From contig NZ_BBLW01000001.1 of NCBI RefSeq assembly GCF_000971135.1, forward strand, positions 310,001-374,000: 64,000 nucleotides of DNA. The letters run 5' to 3'. Under the pieces are notes generated by a model that saw only the letters and a list, made by a program, of their open reading frames with translations, searched no databases and was not told the origin of the DNA. Shown here in pieces: positions 33,623-41,587 of the stretch (positions within the stretch are counted from its first letter, which is position 1; every line of letters starts with the position of its first letter). Source of the stretch: Demequina phytophila (lineage in GTDB: Bacteria > Actinomycetota > Actinomycetes > Actinomycetales > Demequinaceae). The translations under genes and the position numbers were made by a program.

Positions 33623-35308
33623 GTGTCCAAGCAACCCGCCGCGCCCGCGTCCAGCCTCGAGGACGCCCTCGCGGAAGGCATCGCGGAGTCGACGTACCGT
33701 CGCCGCTGGGCGATCCTCGCCACCCTCTGCTTCGCGCTCATGACGGCGATGATCGCCAACATGAGCCTCAACCTGGCGTTGCCCGACCTCGCGGTCGACT
33801 TCGAGCTCACGCAGCTCCAGATGACCTGGGTGGTCGAGGCGTTCGCGCTGGTGTTCGCCTCGCTGCTGTTCGTGGCCGCCGCGATCGCCGACCGCTACGG
33901 CCGCAAGCGCGTGATGATGATCGGCCTGGCCATCTTCATCGCCTCGTCCGTCTACGCCCCCTTCTTCGCGCAGACCGGCGGGGAGCTCATCGCGTCGCGC
34001 GCCATCATGGGCATCGGCGGCGCGCTCGTCATGCCCACCACGCTCTCGCTGGTCAACGTGGTGTTCCCGTCGAAGGAGCGCCCCAAGGCCATCGCGATCT
34101 GGTCCGCCGTCGCCGGCGTGGGCATGATGTTCGGCTCGGTCCTCACGGGCGTGCTGCTGCACTTCTTCGACTGGCACTCGGCCTTCCTCCTGGGCGCCGT
34201 GTTCGGCCTCGTCGCGCTGCCGGTGACCGCACGCATCGTCCCCGAGTCCGTCGACGAGAAGCGCACGCCGGTCGACTGGCTGGGCGGCTCGCTCATCACC
34301 GTCGCCCTCGCCGGGATCGTGTACACGATCATGGAGGTCCCGTCGCACGGCTGGGACGACACCCTCACGGTGGTCGCGGCCGTCGCCGGCGCCGTCGCGC
34401 TGGTCCTCTTCATCGCATGGCAGCTGCGCGCGAGATTCCCCATGATCGACCTCACGCTGTTCCGCAGCTCGCGCTTCTCGCTGTCCGTGATCTCCGTGAC
34501 CCTCACGTTCTTCGCGATGATGGGCGCGTTCTTCGGCATGACGCAGATCTTCCAGCTCGTGATGGACTACGACGCCCTCACCACGTCGGTCGCGTTCATC
34601 CCCTCGATGCTGCCGATGATGATCGTCGGCCCGATGATCCCCAAGCTCATCGAGAAGGTGGGCACCCGCTGGACCGTGGTCCCGGGTCTCGTGATCATCG
34701 CCGGCGGCTTCCTGCTCATGACCACGTGGCCCACCGTGCCGTCCTACTGGGACTTCCTCATCGCGATGAGCATCATCACGCTCGGCATGGCGATGGTGAT
34801 GACCCCCGCGACCAACATGCTGATGTCCTCGGTGCCGCGCAACCGCTCCGGCATGGGCTCCGCGATGAACGACACCACCCGTGAGCTGGGCGCCTCGCTC
34901 GGCATCGCGGTGCTCGGCTCGATGATCGCGAACGCGTACACGTCCAACATCACCTCCGTCGCGGACCAGCTCCCCGCGGAGGCCGCGGGCGTGGTCGAGG
35001 ACTCGCTCGCCGGCGCGATCGCGGTCACCGACCAGATGGGCGCCGCGGGCGCCGCGATCGCGGAGGCGGCCAAGGCAGCGTTCATGGACGCGAACCAGCA
35101 CGCCATGCTCATCTCCGCGATCATCGCGGGCGTCACCGCCCTGGTCATGCTCGTGGCGCTGCCGCGCGGCGAGAAGTCCCTCTCGGCGGAGCCGGTGGAC
35201 GATGCGGACGTCGCCTTCGAGGCCGAGCTCGCCGACGACGTCGCACGGGTCGAGGTGGCGCACGCCACCGACGCTGGCGAGTCAGGCGAGCCCACCACGC
35301 GGTCCTGA
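33623..35308 (+). CDS. DHA2-family (EmrB/QacA-type) multidrug exporter
   Basis: 561 residues with 14 predicted membrane segments. Visible motifs: LNLALPDLAVDFELTQLQMTWVVEAF in helix 1/2, motif A-like ADRYGRKRVMMIG, and motif C-like GVGMMFGSVLTGVLLHF. There is a hydrophilic C-terminal tail containing a GGACGATGC motif. It exports hydrophobic drugs or cations by proton antiport. GTG start with CAGGAGA 6 nt upstream. Regulated most likely by the divergent MarR protein. Confidence 0.9.
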   Translation: MSKQPAAPASSLEDALAEGIAESTYRRRWAILATLCFALMTAMIANMSLNLALPDLAVDFELTQLQMTWVVEAFALVFASLLFVAAAIADRYGRKRVMMIGLAIFIASSVYAPFFAQTGGELIASRAIMGIGGALVMPTTLSLVNVVFPSKERPKAIAIWSAVAGVGMMFGSVLTGVLLHFFDWHSAFLLGAVFGLVALPVTARIVPESVDEKRTPVDWLGGSLITVALAGIVYTIMEVPSHGWDDTLTVVAAVAGAVALVLFIAWQLRARFPMIDLTLFRSSRFSLSVISVTLTFFAMMGAFFGMTQIFQLVMDYDALTTSVAFIPSMLPMMIVGPMIPKLIEKVGTRWTVVPGLVIIAGGFLLMTTWPTVPSYWDFLIAMSIITLGMAMVMTPATNMLMSSVPRNRSGMGSAMNDTTRELGASLGIAVLGSMIANAYTSNITSVADQLPAEAAGVVEDSLAGAIAVTDQMGAAGAAIAEAAKAAFMDANQHAMLISAIIAGVTALVMLVALPRGEKSLSAEPVDDADVAFEAELADDVARVEVAHATDAGESGEPTTRS

Positions 35309-35329
35309 CGGGGCGCGGCCTCGGCCCGC

Positions 35330-35377
35330 TGATCGGAGAGTGCAGAGGTCTGCGCGGATCTCTGCACTCTCCGATCA
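35330..35377. terminator. 18-bp perfect hairpin
   Basis: TGATCGGAGAGTGCAGAG (35330-35347) pairs perfectly with 35360-35377 around a 12-nt loop. It lies 21 bp after the exporter stop codon and 60 bp before maf. There is no T-run. It is a terminator or a repetitive extragenic palindrome. Confidence 0.7.
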
Positions 35378-35437
35378 ATCACACGCGGACCCGCAGGCAC
35401 GGGGCACCCACCGCGCGCCTCCGGCTAGGCTCGCCGC

Positions 35438-36085
35438 ATGCCCGTCCCCCTGCTGCTCGCCTCCCAGTCCCCCGCCCGCCTCGCGACGCTGCGCTCGGCG
35501 GGGGTCGAGCCCGACGTGATCGTCTCCGACGTCGACGAGGACGCGGCCCTCGAGGCGGCAAGGGCGGCGGCAGCCGCTGCCGGCGAGGTTCTCACCCCGG
35601 CCGATGCGGTGCTCGCCCTCGCGCGGGCCAAGGCCGAGCACGTCGTGGGCGAGTACGAGTGCGAGGCGATCGTGCTGGGCTGCGACTCGATGCTCGAGCT
35701 CGACGGCGAGATCCTGGGCAAGCCCGCGGACGCCGCGGATGCGGTCGCCCGATGGCGCGCGATGCGCGGACGCACCGGCGTGCTCCACACCGGCCACTGG
35801 CTGGTGGACGACCGCGCCGCAGACCAGGGCGGCACCGCCGCCACGCTGGGCGCGACCTCCTCCACCGTGGTGCGCTTCGCGCGCCTGAGCGACGCGGAGA
35901 TCGACGCGTACGTGGCGACCGGCGAACCGCTGAAGGTCGCGGGGGCGTTCACCGTCGACGGGCTCGGCGGCCCCTACGTCGAGGCGATCGAGGGCGACTA
36001 CCACGGCGTCGTCGGGGTCAGTCTGCCGCTGCTGCGCGAGCTCCTGCTCGAGCTAGGCGTCGCGTTCCACGACCTCCGTTTGTAG
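35438..36085 (+). CDS. maf: Maf-family nucleotide pyrophosphatase
   Basis: 215 residues. Hallmarks: N-terminal LLLASQSPARLATLRSAG, central LGCDSMLELDGEILGKP with the catalytic Asp, and C-terminal KVAGAFTVDGLGGPYVEAIEGDYHGVVGVSLPLL. It hydrolyses non-canonical or modified nucleoside triphosphates (house-cleaning, or septum inhibition in Bacillus). TAGGCT exactly 6 nt before ATG and no ribosome site imply leaderless translation. It is followed at 160 bp by the biotin carboxylase gene. Confidence 0.92.
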   Translation: MPVPLLLASQSPARLATLRSAGVEPDVIVSDVDEDAALEAARAAAAAAGEVLTPADAVLALARAKAEHVVGEYECEAIVLGCDSMLELDGEILGKPADAADAVARWRAMRGRTGVLHTGHWLVDDRAADQGGTAATLGATSSTVVRFARLSDAEIDAYVATGEPLKVAGAFTVDGLGGPYVEAIEGDYHGVVGVSLPLLRELLLELGVAFHDLRL

Positions 36086-36132
36086 AGGCGACACAACCGC
36101 GGGGCCCACCCCCGCGCATCGTCCCGCGTGTC

Positions 36133-36151
36133 GTTGTGGGAAACCCACAAC
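36133..36151. promoter_or_regulatory. Palindrome upstream of the biotin carboxylase gene
   Basis: GTTGTGGG-AAA-CCCACAAC, an 8-bp stem with 3-nt loop. An ACAACCGCGGG string occurs both just upstream (36092) and immediately after it (36148). It is either a maf terminator or an operator for the acyl-CoA carboxylase gene. Confidence 0.4.
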
Positions 36152-36244
36152 CGCGGGCTGGCCCGCTTAGCGCCCTACACAGACTTAGGTCCCGGGAGGC
36201 CGACGCGCCGGGGGCCGCCATGGGCGCCGCGCTACGGTTTCGGG

Positions 36245-38041
36245 GTGACTGCCTTCTCCTCCGTGCTCATCGCCAACCGTGGCGAGATCGCCGTCCGCAT
36301 CATCCGCGCCTGCGCGGACGCGGGCCTGCGATCAGTGGCGGTGTACGCGGACCCGGACCGCGACGCCCCCCACGTGTCCCTCGCCGACGAGGCGTACGCG
36401 CTGGGCGGCTCGACGGCACGCGAGACCTACCTCGACATCGCCAAGATCGTCGACGCGGCGCTCCGCTCGGGCGCCGAGGCCGTCCACCCCGGTTACGGCT
36501 TCCTCGCCGAGAACTCCGACTTCGCACGCGCCGTCATCGACGCGGGCCTCACCTGGATCGGCCCCTCCCCCGAGGCGATCGACGGGCTCGGCGACAAGGT
36601 GAGCGCGCGCCACATCGCGCAGCGTGCCGGCGCCCCGCTGGTCCCCGGCACCCCCGACCCGGTCGAGACCGCCGACGAGGTGGTGGCGTTCGCCCAGGAG
36701 CACGGCCTCCCCGTCGCGATCAAGGCCGCCTTCGGCGGCGGCGGCCGCGGCCTCAAGGTCGCCCGCACCCTCGAGGAGATCCCCGAGCTGTTCGACTCCG
36801 CCACGCGCGAGGCCGTGGCCGCGTTCGGTCGCGGCGAGTGCTTCGTCGAGCGCTTCCTCGACAAGCCCCGCCACGTCGAGACCCAGTGCCTCGCGGACGC
36901 GCACGGCAACGTCGTGGTGGTCTCCACCCGCGACTGCTCGCTGCAGCGCCGCCACCAGAAGCTGGTCGAGGAGGCCCCCGCGCCGTTCCTCACCGACGAG
37001 CAGAACGCCCGCCTGATCGAGGCCTCCGAGGCGATCCTCAAGGAGGCCGGCTACCAAGGCGCCGGCACGTGCGAGTTCCTGGTCGGCGTCGACGGCACCA
37101 TCAGCTTCCTCGAGGTCAACACGCGCCTCCAGGTCGAGCACCCCGTGACCGAGGAGGTCACGGGCGTCGACCTCGTGCTCGAGCAGTTCCGCGTCGCCGC
37201 GGGCGGCTCGATCGCGGACCTCCACCCCGAGACGCGCGGCCACTCGATCGAGTTCCGCATCAACGGCGAGGACCCCGCCCGCAACTTCATGCCGGCCCCC
37301 GGACGCATCTCGACGCTCCGCTTCCCCTCCGGCCCCGGCGTCCGCGTCGACGCGGGCGTGGCCCAGGGCGACACCGTGTCGGGCAACTTCGACTCGATGA
37401 TCGCCAAGGTCATCATCACCGGCACCACCCGCGACCAGGCGCTCGCCCGCGCCCGCCGCGCGCTCGCCGAGATGACGGTCGAGGGCATCCCCACGGTCCT
37501 GCCGTTCCACCGCGCGGTGTTGGACGCACCCCAGTTCGCGGCCGCGGACGGCGAGTTCGGCGTCTACACCACGTGGATCGAGTCCGAGTACGCCGACACC
37601 GTCGCGAGCCTCGCCCCCGCGGGCGCGTCCGCCGAGGACGACGAGGCGGAGGCGACCGAGCGCGTGGTGGTCGAGGTCGGCGGCAAGCGCCTCGAGGTGG
37701 TCCTGCCCGCGTCGCTCGCGCAGGCGGGCCGCGCGAGCGCCCGCAAGGCGGGGCGCCGCCCCATGAGGCGCACGGGCAACGGGGGCGCGCGCTCCGCATC
37801 GACGGGCACCACGCTCGCGTCGCCCATGCAGGGCACCATCGTCAAGGTCGCGGTCGAGGAGGGCGTCGAGGTGGCCGAGGGCGACCTCGTGGTGGTCCTC
37901 GAGGCGATGAAGATGGAGCAGCCCCTCACGGCGCACCGCACCGGCGTGGTCCGCTCGCTCACCGCGGTGGTCGGCGGCGGCGTGTCCGCGGGCACCGTCA
38001 TCTGCGACATCGTCGACGTCGAGGTCACGCCCGAGGCCTGA
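36245..38041 (+). CDS. accA3: Acyl-CoA carboxylase alpha subunit (biotin carboxylase plus BCCP)
   Basis: 598 residues. Biotin carboxylase domain: [21 protein letters not shown]-grasp with [38 protein letters not shown] and [12 protein letters not shown] variable linker follows, then a biotin carrier domain with the biotinylated Lys near 556 in EAMKMEQPL. It carboxylates biotin with ATP and bicarbonate and hands it to AccD. The GTG at 36245 is chosen: TACGGT lies exactly 6 nt upstream, and the upstream extension has no domain. Partner accD/accE and ligase birA lie 5-7 kb upstream. Confidence 0.95.
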   Translation: MTAFSSVLIANRGEIAVRIIRACADAGLRSVAVYADPDRDAPHVSLADEAYALGGSTARETYLDIAKIVDAALRSGAEAVHPGYGFLAENSDFARAVIDAGLTWIGPSPEAIDGLGDKVSARHIAQRAGAPLVPGTPDPVETADEVVAFAQEHGLPVAIKAAFGGGGRGLKVARTLEEIPELFDSATREAVAAFGRGECFVERFLDKPRHVETQCLADAHGNVVVVSTRDCSLQRRHQKLVEEAPAPFLTDEQNARLIEASEAILKEAGYQGAGTCEFLVGVDGTISFLEVNTRLQVEHPVTEEVTGVDLVLEQFRVAAGGSIADLHPETRGHSIEFRINGEDPARNFMPAPGRISTLRFPSGPGVRVDAGVAQGDTVSGNFDSMIAKVIITGTTRDQALARARRALAEMTVEGIPTVLPFHRAVLDAPQFAAADGEFGVYTTWIESEYADTVASLAPAGASAEDDEAEATERVVVEVGGKRLEVVLPASLAQAGRASARKAGRRPMRRTGNGGARSASTGTTLASPMQGTIVKVAVEEGVEVAEGDLVVVLEAMKMEQPLTAHRTGVVRSLTAVVGGGVSAGTVICDIVDVEVTPEA

Positions 38042-38138
38042 CCGGGATTCCGACACCCGCTGCCACGCGGGATGACGGCGTCAACCAGGGACGATGCTCC
38101 CGTCGGGTAGATTTACGCAACGTCGCCGTTCGCTATAT

Positions 38139-38168
38139 TTGACACCGCGTCGGCGTCGCCCCTACGCT
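38139..38168 (+). promoter_or_regulatory. Promoter of efeUOB
   Basis: TTGACA at 38139-38144, 18-bp spacer, TACGCT at 38163-38168. The iron box at 38181-38198 covers the expected start-site region. Confidence 0.6.
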
Positions 38169-38180
38169 CGCCTGGTCACG

Positions 38181-38198
38181 GGTAAGGCTCGCCTTACC
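38181..38198. promoter_or_regulatory. DtxR/IdeR-type iron box
   Basis: GGTAAGGCTCGCCTTACC, a perfect inverted repeat matching the TAAGG-N4-CCTTA core of DtxR/IdeR operators. It lies 23 bp before the efeU start and just after the -10, so Fe-loaded repressor would block the operon. Confidence 0.75.
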
Positions 38199-38221
38199 GT
38201 CCCCGACCGGAAGGCGACGCC

Positions 38222-39088
38222 ATGCTCGCGAACTACCTGATCGGCCTGCGCGAGGGCCTCGAGGCCGCGCTCGTCGTGAGCATCCTCGTCGCGTACCTGG
38301 TGCGCACCGACCGGCGCGCGCTGCTGCGCCAGGTGTGGTTCGGGGTCGGGATCGCCGCGGGCCTGTCGATCGGGCTCGGTGCGCTCCTCACGCTCGGGCC
38401 TCAGGGCCTGAGCTTCGAGGCGCAGGAGGCCATCGGCGGCATCCTCAGCATCGTCGCCGTCGGCCTCATCACCTGGATGATCTTCTGGATGGGCAAGAAC
38501 GCCCGCCACCTCAAGAGCCACCTCGAGGGCGCGCTCGAGAACGCGCTCAACGTCGGCAAGGGCGCCGTGGTCGCGATGGCGCTGCTCGCCGTGGGACGCG
38601 AGGGCCTCGAGACCGCGCTGTTCCTGTGGGCCGGCATCACCTCGGCCGGGTCGAGCTGGGCGCCCGTCGTCGGCGCGTCGCTCGGCATCGCCACCGCGAT
38701 CGCGCTCGGGTTCCTCATGTACCGCGGCGCGGTCAAGGTCAATCTCCGCACGTTCTTCCAGTGGACGGGCGTCTTCCTCGTGCTCGTCGCGGGCGGAGTG
38801 CTCGCGTACGGCGTCCACGACCTCCAGGAGGCCGGCATCCTGCCGGGCCTCCACACCCTCGCCTTCGACGTCTCGGACGCGGTGCCGGCCGGATCGGTCC
38901 ACGGCACGCTCCTCAAGGGCGTCTTCAACTTCTCGCCGCAGACCACGGTCCTCGAGGCCGTCGCGTGGGTCGCCTACGTGGTGCCCGTGATGTGGCTCTT
39001 CGTGCGCATGGCGTTCCGCTCCGGGCCGCCCGCTCCCGCCCGCCCGGCCGCCGCGCAGTCGCGCGACCTCGCCGCCGCCGGCGCCTGA
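38222..39088 (+). CDS. efeU: Iron permease EfeU (FTR1 family)
   Basis: 288 residues, seven hydrophobic segments. Two REGLE motifs (LREGLEAALVV near residue 9 and GREGLETALFL near 127) are the iron-coordinating signature of FTR1/EfeU. It moves ferric iron across the membrane together with EfeO and EfeB. GGAAGG precedes the ATG. It is first in the efeU-efeO-efeB operon behind an iron box. Confidence 0.94.
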   Translation: MLANYLIGLREGLEAALVVSILVAYLVRTDRRALLRQVWFGVGIAAGLSIGLGALLTLGPQGLSFEAQEAIGGILSIVAVGLITWMIFWMGKNARHLKSHLEGALENALNVGKGAVVAMALLAVGREGLETALFLWAGITSAGSSWAPVVGASLGIATAIALGFLMYRGAVKVNLRTFFQWTGVFLVLVAGGVLAYGVHDLQEAGILPGLHTLAFDVSDAVPAGSVHGTLLKGVFNFSPQTTVLEAVAWVAYVVPVMWLFVRMAFRSGPPAPARPAAAQSRDLAAAGA

Positions 39089-39134
39089 CAGCCGTCCCAC
39101 ACCCACCCATCCCCGACGAGACACAAGGACACCC

Positions 39135-40295
39135 ATGCCTCGCCCTGCCCTCGCACGCCCCCTCGCCGCCTCCGGTGCGGCCCTCGCCGCCCTGGCGCTG
39201 ACCGCGTGCGTGCCCAACGCCACCGCCGACGACTCCGCGATCGCGGTCGACTCCAGCAACGACGCCTGCGACGTCGCCGCCACGGAGGTCCCGTCCGGCA
39301 CGGTGGTGTTCGACGTCACCAACTCCGGCGACGACGTCACCGAGTTCTACCTGCTCGCCTCCGACGGCCTGCGGATCATCTCCGAGGTCGAGAACGTGGG
39401 CCCCGGCATCACCCGCCAGCTGGTGGTGCAGGTCGCGCCCGGCGACTACCTCACGCAGTGCAAGCCCGGCATGACGGGCGACGGCATCCAGGCCGCGTTC
39501 ACCGTGACGCAGGGCGAGGACGTCGCGACGGGCGACCGCGCGGAGGAGCTCGCGGCCGCCGGCGAGCAGTACCTCCTGTACGTGCGCGACCAGATCGAGA
39601 CCCTCGAGGACAAGACCGACGCATTCCTCGCCGCCTACACCGCCGGCGACGACGACGAGGCGCGCGCCCTCTACGCGGACGCCCGCGTGCACTGGGAGCG
39701 CATCGAGCCCGTCGCCGAGTCCTTCGGCGACCTCGACCCGATGATGGACGCCCGCGAGGCGGACCTCGCCGAGGGCGAGTCCTGGACCGGCTGGCACCGC
39801 ATCGAGAAGAACCTGTGGCCCCCGGCCGAGGGCTACGACCTCACGGACGCGGAGCGCCAGGAGCTCGCCGACAAGCTCGCCGCGGACACTGCCGAGCTCG
39901 CCTCGCGCGTCGAGGCGGAGGACTTCGCCATCGACGCGTTCCAGGTGGGCAACGGCGCGAAGGAGCTGCTCGACGAGGTCGCCGCGGGCAAGATCACCGG
40001 CGAGGAGGAGATCTGGTCGCACACCGACCTGTGGGACTTCCAGGCCAACGTCGACGGCGCCGAGGTCGCCTACGGCGTGCTCCACGACGTGGTCGCGGAG
40101 ACCGACCCGGACCTCGTCGAGGAGCTCGACTCGCGATTCGCCGAGCTCGACGACCTGCTTGCGCAGTACGGCACCATCGAGGACGGCTTCGTGCTCTACA
40201 CCGACCTCACCGAGGACCAGATCGTCGAGCTCGCGCGCGCCGTGGACGCGCTGGGCGAGCCGCTGTCCCGCCTCACCGCCGCGGCGGTCCTGTGA
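39135..40295 (+). CDS. efeO: EfeO iron-uptake lipoprotein (cupredoxin plus imelysin)
   Basis: 386 residues. Signal peptide with lipobox LTAC, an N-terminal cupredoxin-like domain (PSGTVVFDVTNSGDDVTEFYLLASDG), then an imelysin/M75 domain with the metal-binding HxxE in GWHRIEKNLW. It captures iron outside the membrane and delivers it to EfeU. The ribosome site AAGGA is 7 nt before the ATG. Its stop overlaps efeB by GTGA. Confidence 0.93.
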   Translation: MPRPALARPLAASGAALAALALTACVPNATADDSAIAVDSSNDACDVAATEVPSGTVVFDVTNSGDDVTEFYLLASDGLRIISEVENVGPGITRQLVVQVAPGDYLTQCKPGMTGDGIQAAFTVTQGEDVATGDRAEELAAAGEQYLLYVRDQIETLEDKTDAFLAAYTAGDDDEARALYADARVHWERIEPVAESFGDLDPMMDAREADLAEGESWTGWHRIEKNLWPPAEGYDLTDAERQELADKLAADTAELASRVEAEDFAIDAFQVGNGAKELLDEVAAGKITGEEEIWSHTDLWDFQANVDGAEVAYGVLHDVVAETDPDLVEELDSRFAELDDLLAQYGTIEDGFVLYTDLTEDQIVELARAVDALGEPLSRLTAAAVL

Positions 40296-41587
40296 CGCAC
40301 GAGGACCTTGCGATGGACGATGCGGCGGGCCGGTCCGGCCCGTCGCGTCGCCTCGTCCTGGGGACGGCCGGCGCGGTCGCGGGCGGCCTCGCCCTCGCGG
40401 GCGGCGGCTTCGCCGCGGGCCGGGCCACCGCATCGTCCGCCTCGACGGACGCGTACGACTTCTTCGGAGACCACCAGAGCGGGATCGTCACCCCGCAGCA
40501 GGACCGCCTGCACTTCGCGGCGTTCGACATCACCACGGACTCGAAGGCGCGCGTCGTGTCGCTGCTGCGCCGCTGGAGCGAGGCCGCCGCGCGGCTCATG
40601 GCGGGCTCCGAGCTCGGCTCCGGCGCGGCCGGCGGCGCGTACGCCGCTCCCCCGGACGACACGGGCGAGGCGCTGGGCCTGCCCGCATCGGGCCTCACCA
40701 TCACGTTCGGGTTCGGTCCCGGGCTGTTCGACGACCGCTTCGGGCTCGCGTCGAGGCGCCCCGACCAGCTGATCGACCTGCCGCACTTCTCGGGCGACAC
40801 GCTCGACGCGCAGTTCACGGGCGGCGACCTGTGCATCCAGGCGTGCGCGAACGACCCCCAGGTGGCGGTGCACGCGATCCGCAACCTGTCGCGCCTCGCG
40901 TTCGGCGACGCGGCGATCCGGTGGGCTCAGCTGGGGTTCGGGCGCACGTCCTCGACCACGCGCGCGCAGGACACGCCCCGCAACTTCATGGGGTTCAAGG
41001 ACGGCACCGCCAACCTGCGCGCCGAGGACACCGACCTGGTGGACCGCTGGGTCTGGGCGGAGCGCGGCGACGGCCAGGAGTGGATGGCGGGCGGGTCCTA
41101 CCTGGTGGCGCGCCGCATCCGGATCCTCGCGGAGATCTGGGACCGCACGTCGCTGCAGGAGCAGGAGGCGACGGTGGGCCGCACCAAGGGCTCCGGCGCC
41201 CCGCTGTCCGGGGGCTCCGAGTTCACCGAGCCCGACTTCTCCGTGAAGGGACGCGACGGCGAGGCGCTCATCCGCCCCGACTCGCACGTGGCGCTCGCCC
41301 ACCCCAGCGCGCACGGGGGCAGCATGATGCTGCGCCGCGGCTACAACTTCACCGACGGCGCCGACTCGCTCGGCCGCCTGGACGCGGGGCTGTTCTTCCT
41401 CGCGTACGTGCGGGACCCGCGCGAGCAGTTCGTGCCCGTCCAGAACGCCCTCTCGAGCTCCGACGTCATGACCGTCGAGTACCTGCGCACCACCGGCTCC
41501 GCCCTGTTCGCGGTGCCGCGCGGGCTCGCCCCCGGCTCCGTGCTGGGAACCGAGGGCGCGTACGTGGGTCAGGAGCTCTTCGGCTAG
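40292..41587 (+). CDS. efeB: EfeB DyP-type heme peroxidase, Tat-exported
   Basis: 431 residues. A twin-arginine leader (SRRLVLGTAGAVAGGLALAGGG) is followed by the dye-decolorizing peroxidase fold. Catalytic Asp is in the GxxDG motif GFKDGTANL; the distal region SHVALAHPSAHGG and a later Arg are present. It oxidises ferrous iron or processes heme for EfeU. The GTG at 40292 overlaps efeO; ATG at 40313 is an alternative. Two GGACGATGC motifs flank the Tat leader (40315, 40430). The stop codon overlaps the stop of the convergent lpdA. Confidence 0.93.
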   Translation: MTHEDLAMDDAAGRSGPSRRLVLGTAGAVAGGLALAGGGFAAGRATASSASTDAYDFFGDHQSGIVTPQQDRLHFAAFDITTDSKARVVSLLRRWSEAAARLMAGSELGSGAAGGAYAAPPDDTGEALGLPASGLTITFGFGPGLFDDRFGLASRRPDQLIDLPHFSGDTLDAQFTGGDLCIQACANDPQVAVHAIRNLSRLAFGDAAIRWAQLGFGRTSSTTRAQDTPRNFMGFKDGTANLRAEDTDLVDRWVWAERGDGQEWMAGGSYLVARRIRILAEIWDRTSLQEQEATVGRTKGSGAPLSGGSEFTEPDFSVKGRDGEALIRPDSHVALAHPSAHGGSMMLRRGYNFTDGADSLGRLDAGLFFLAYVRDPREQFVPVQNALSSSDVMTVEYLRTTGSALFAVPRGLAPGSVLGTEGAYVGQELFG

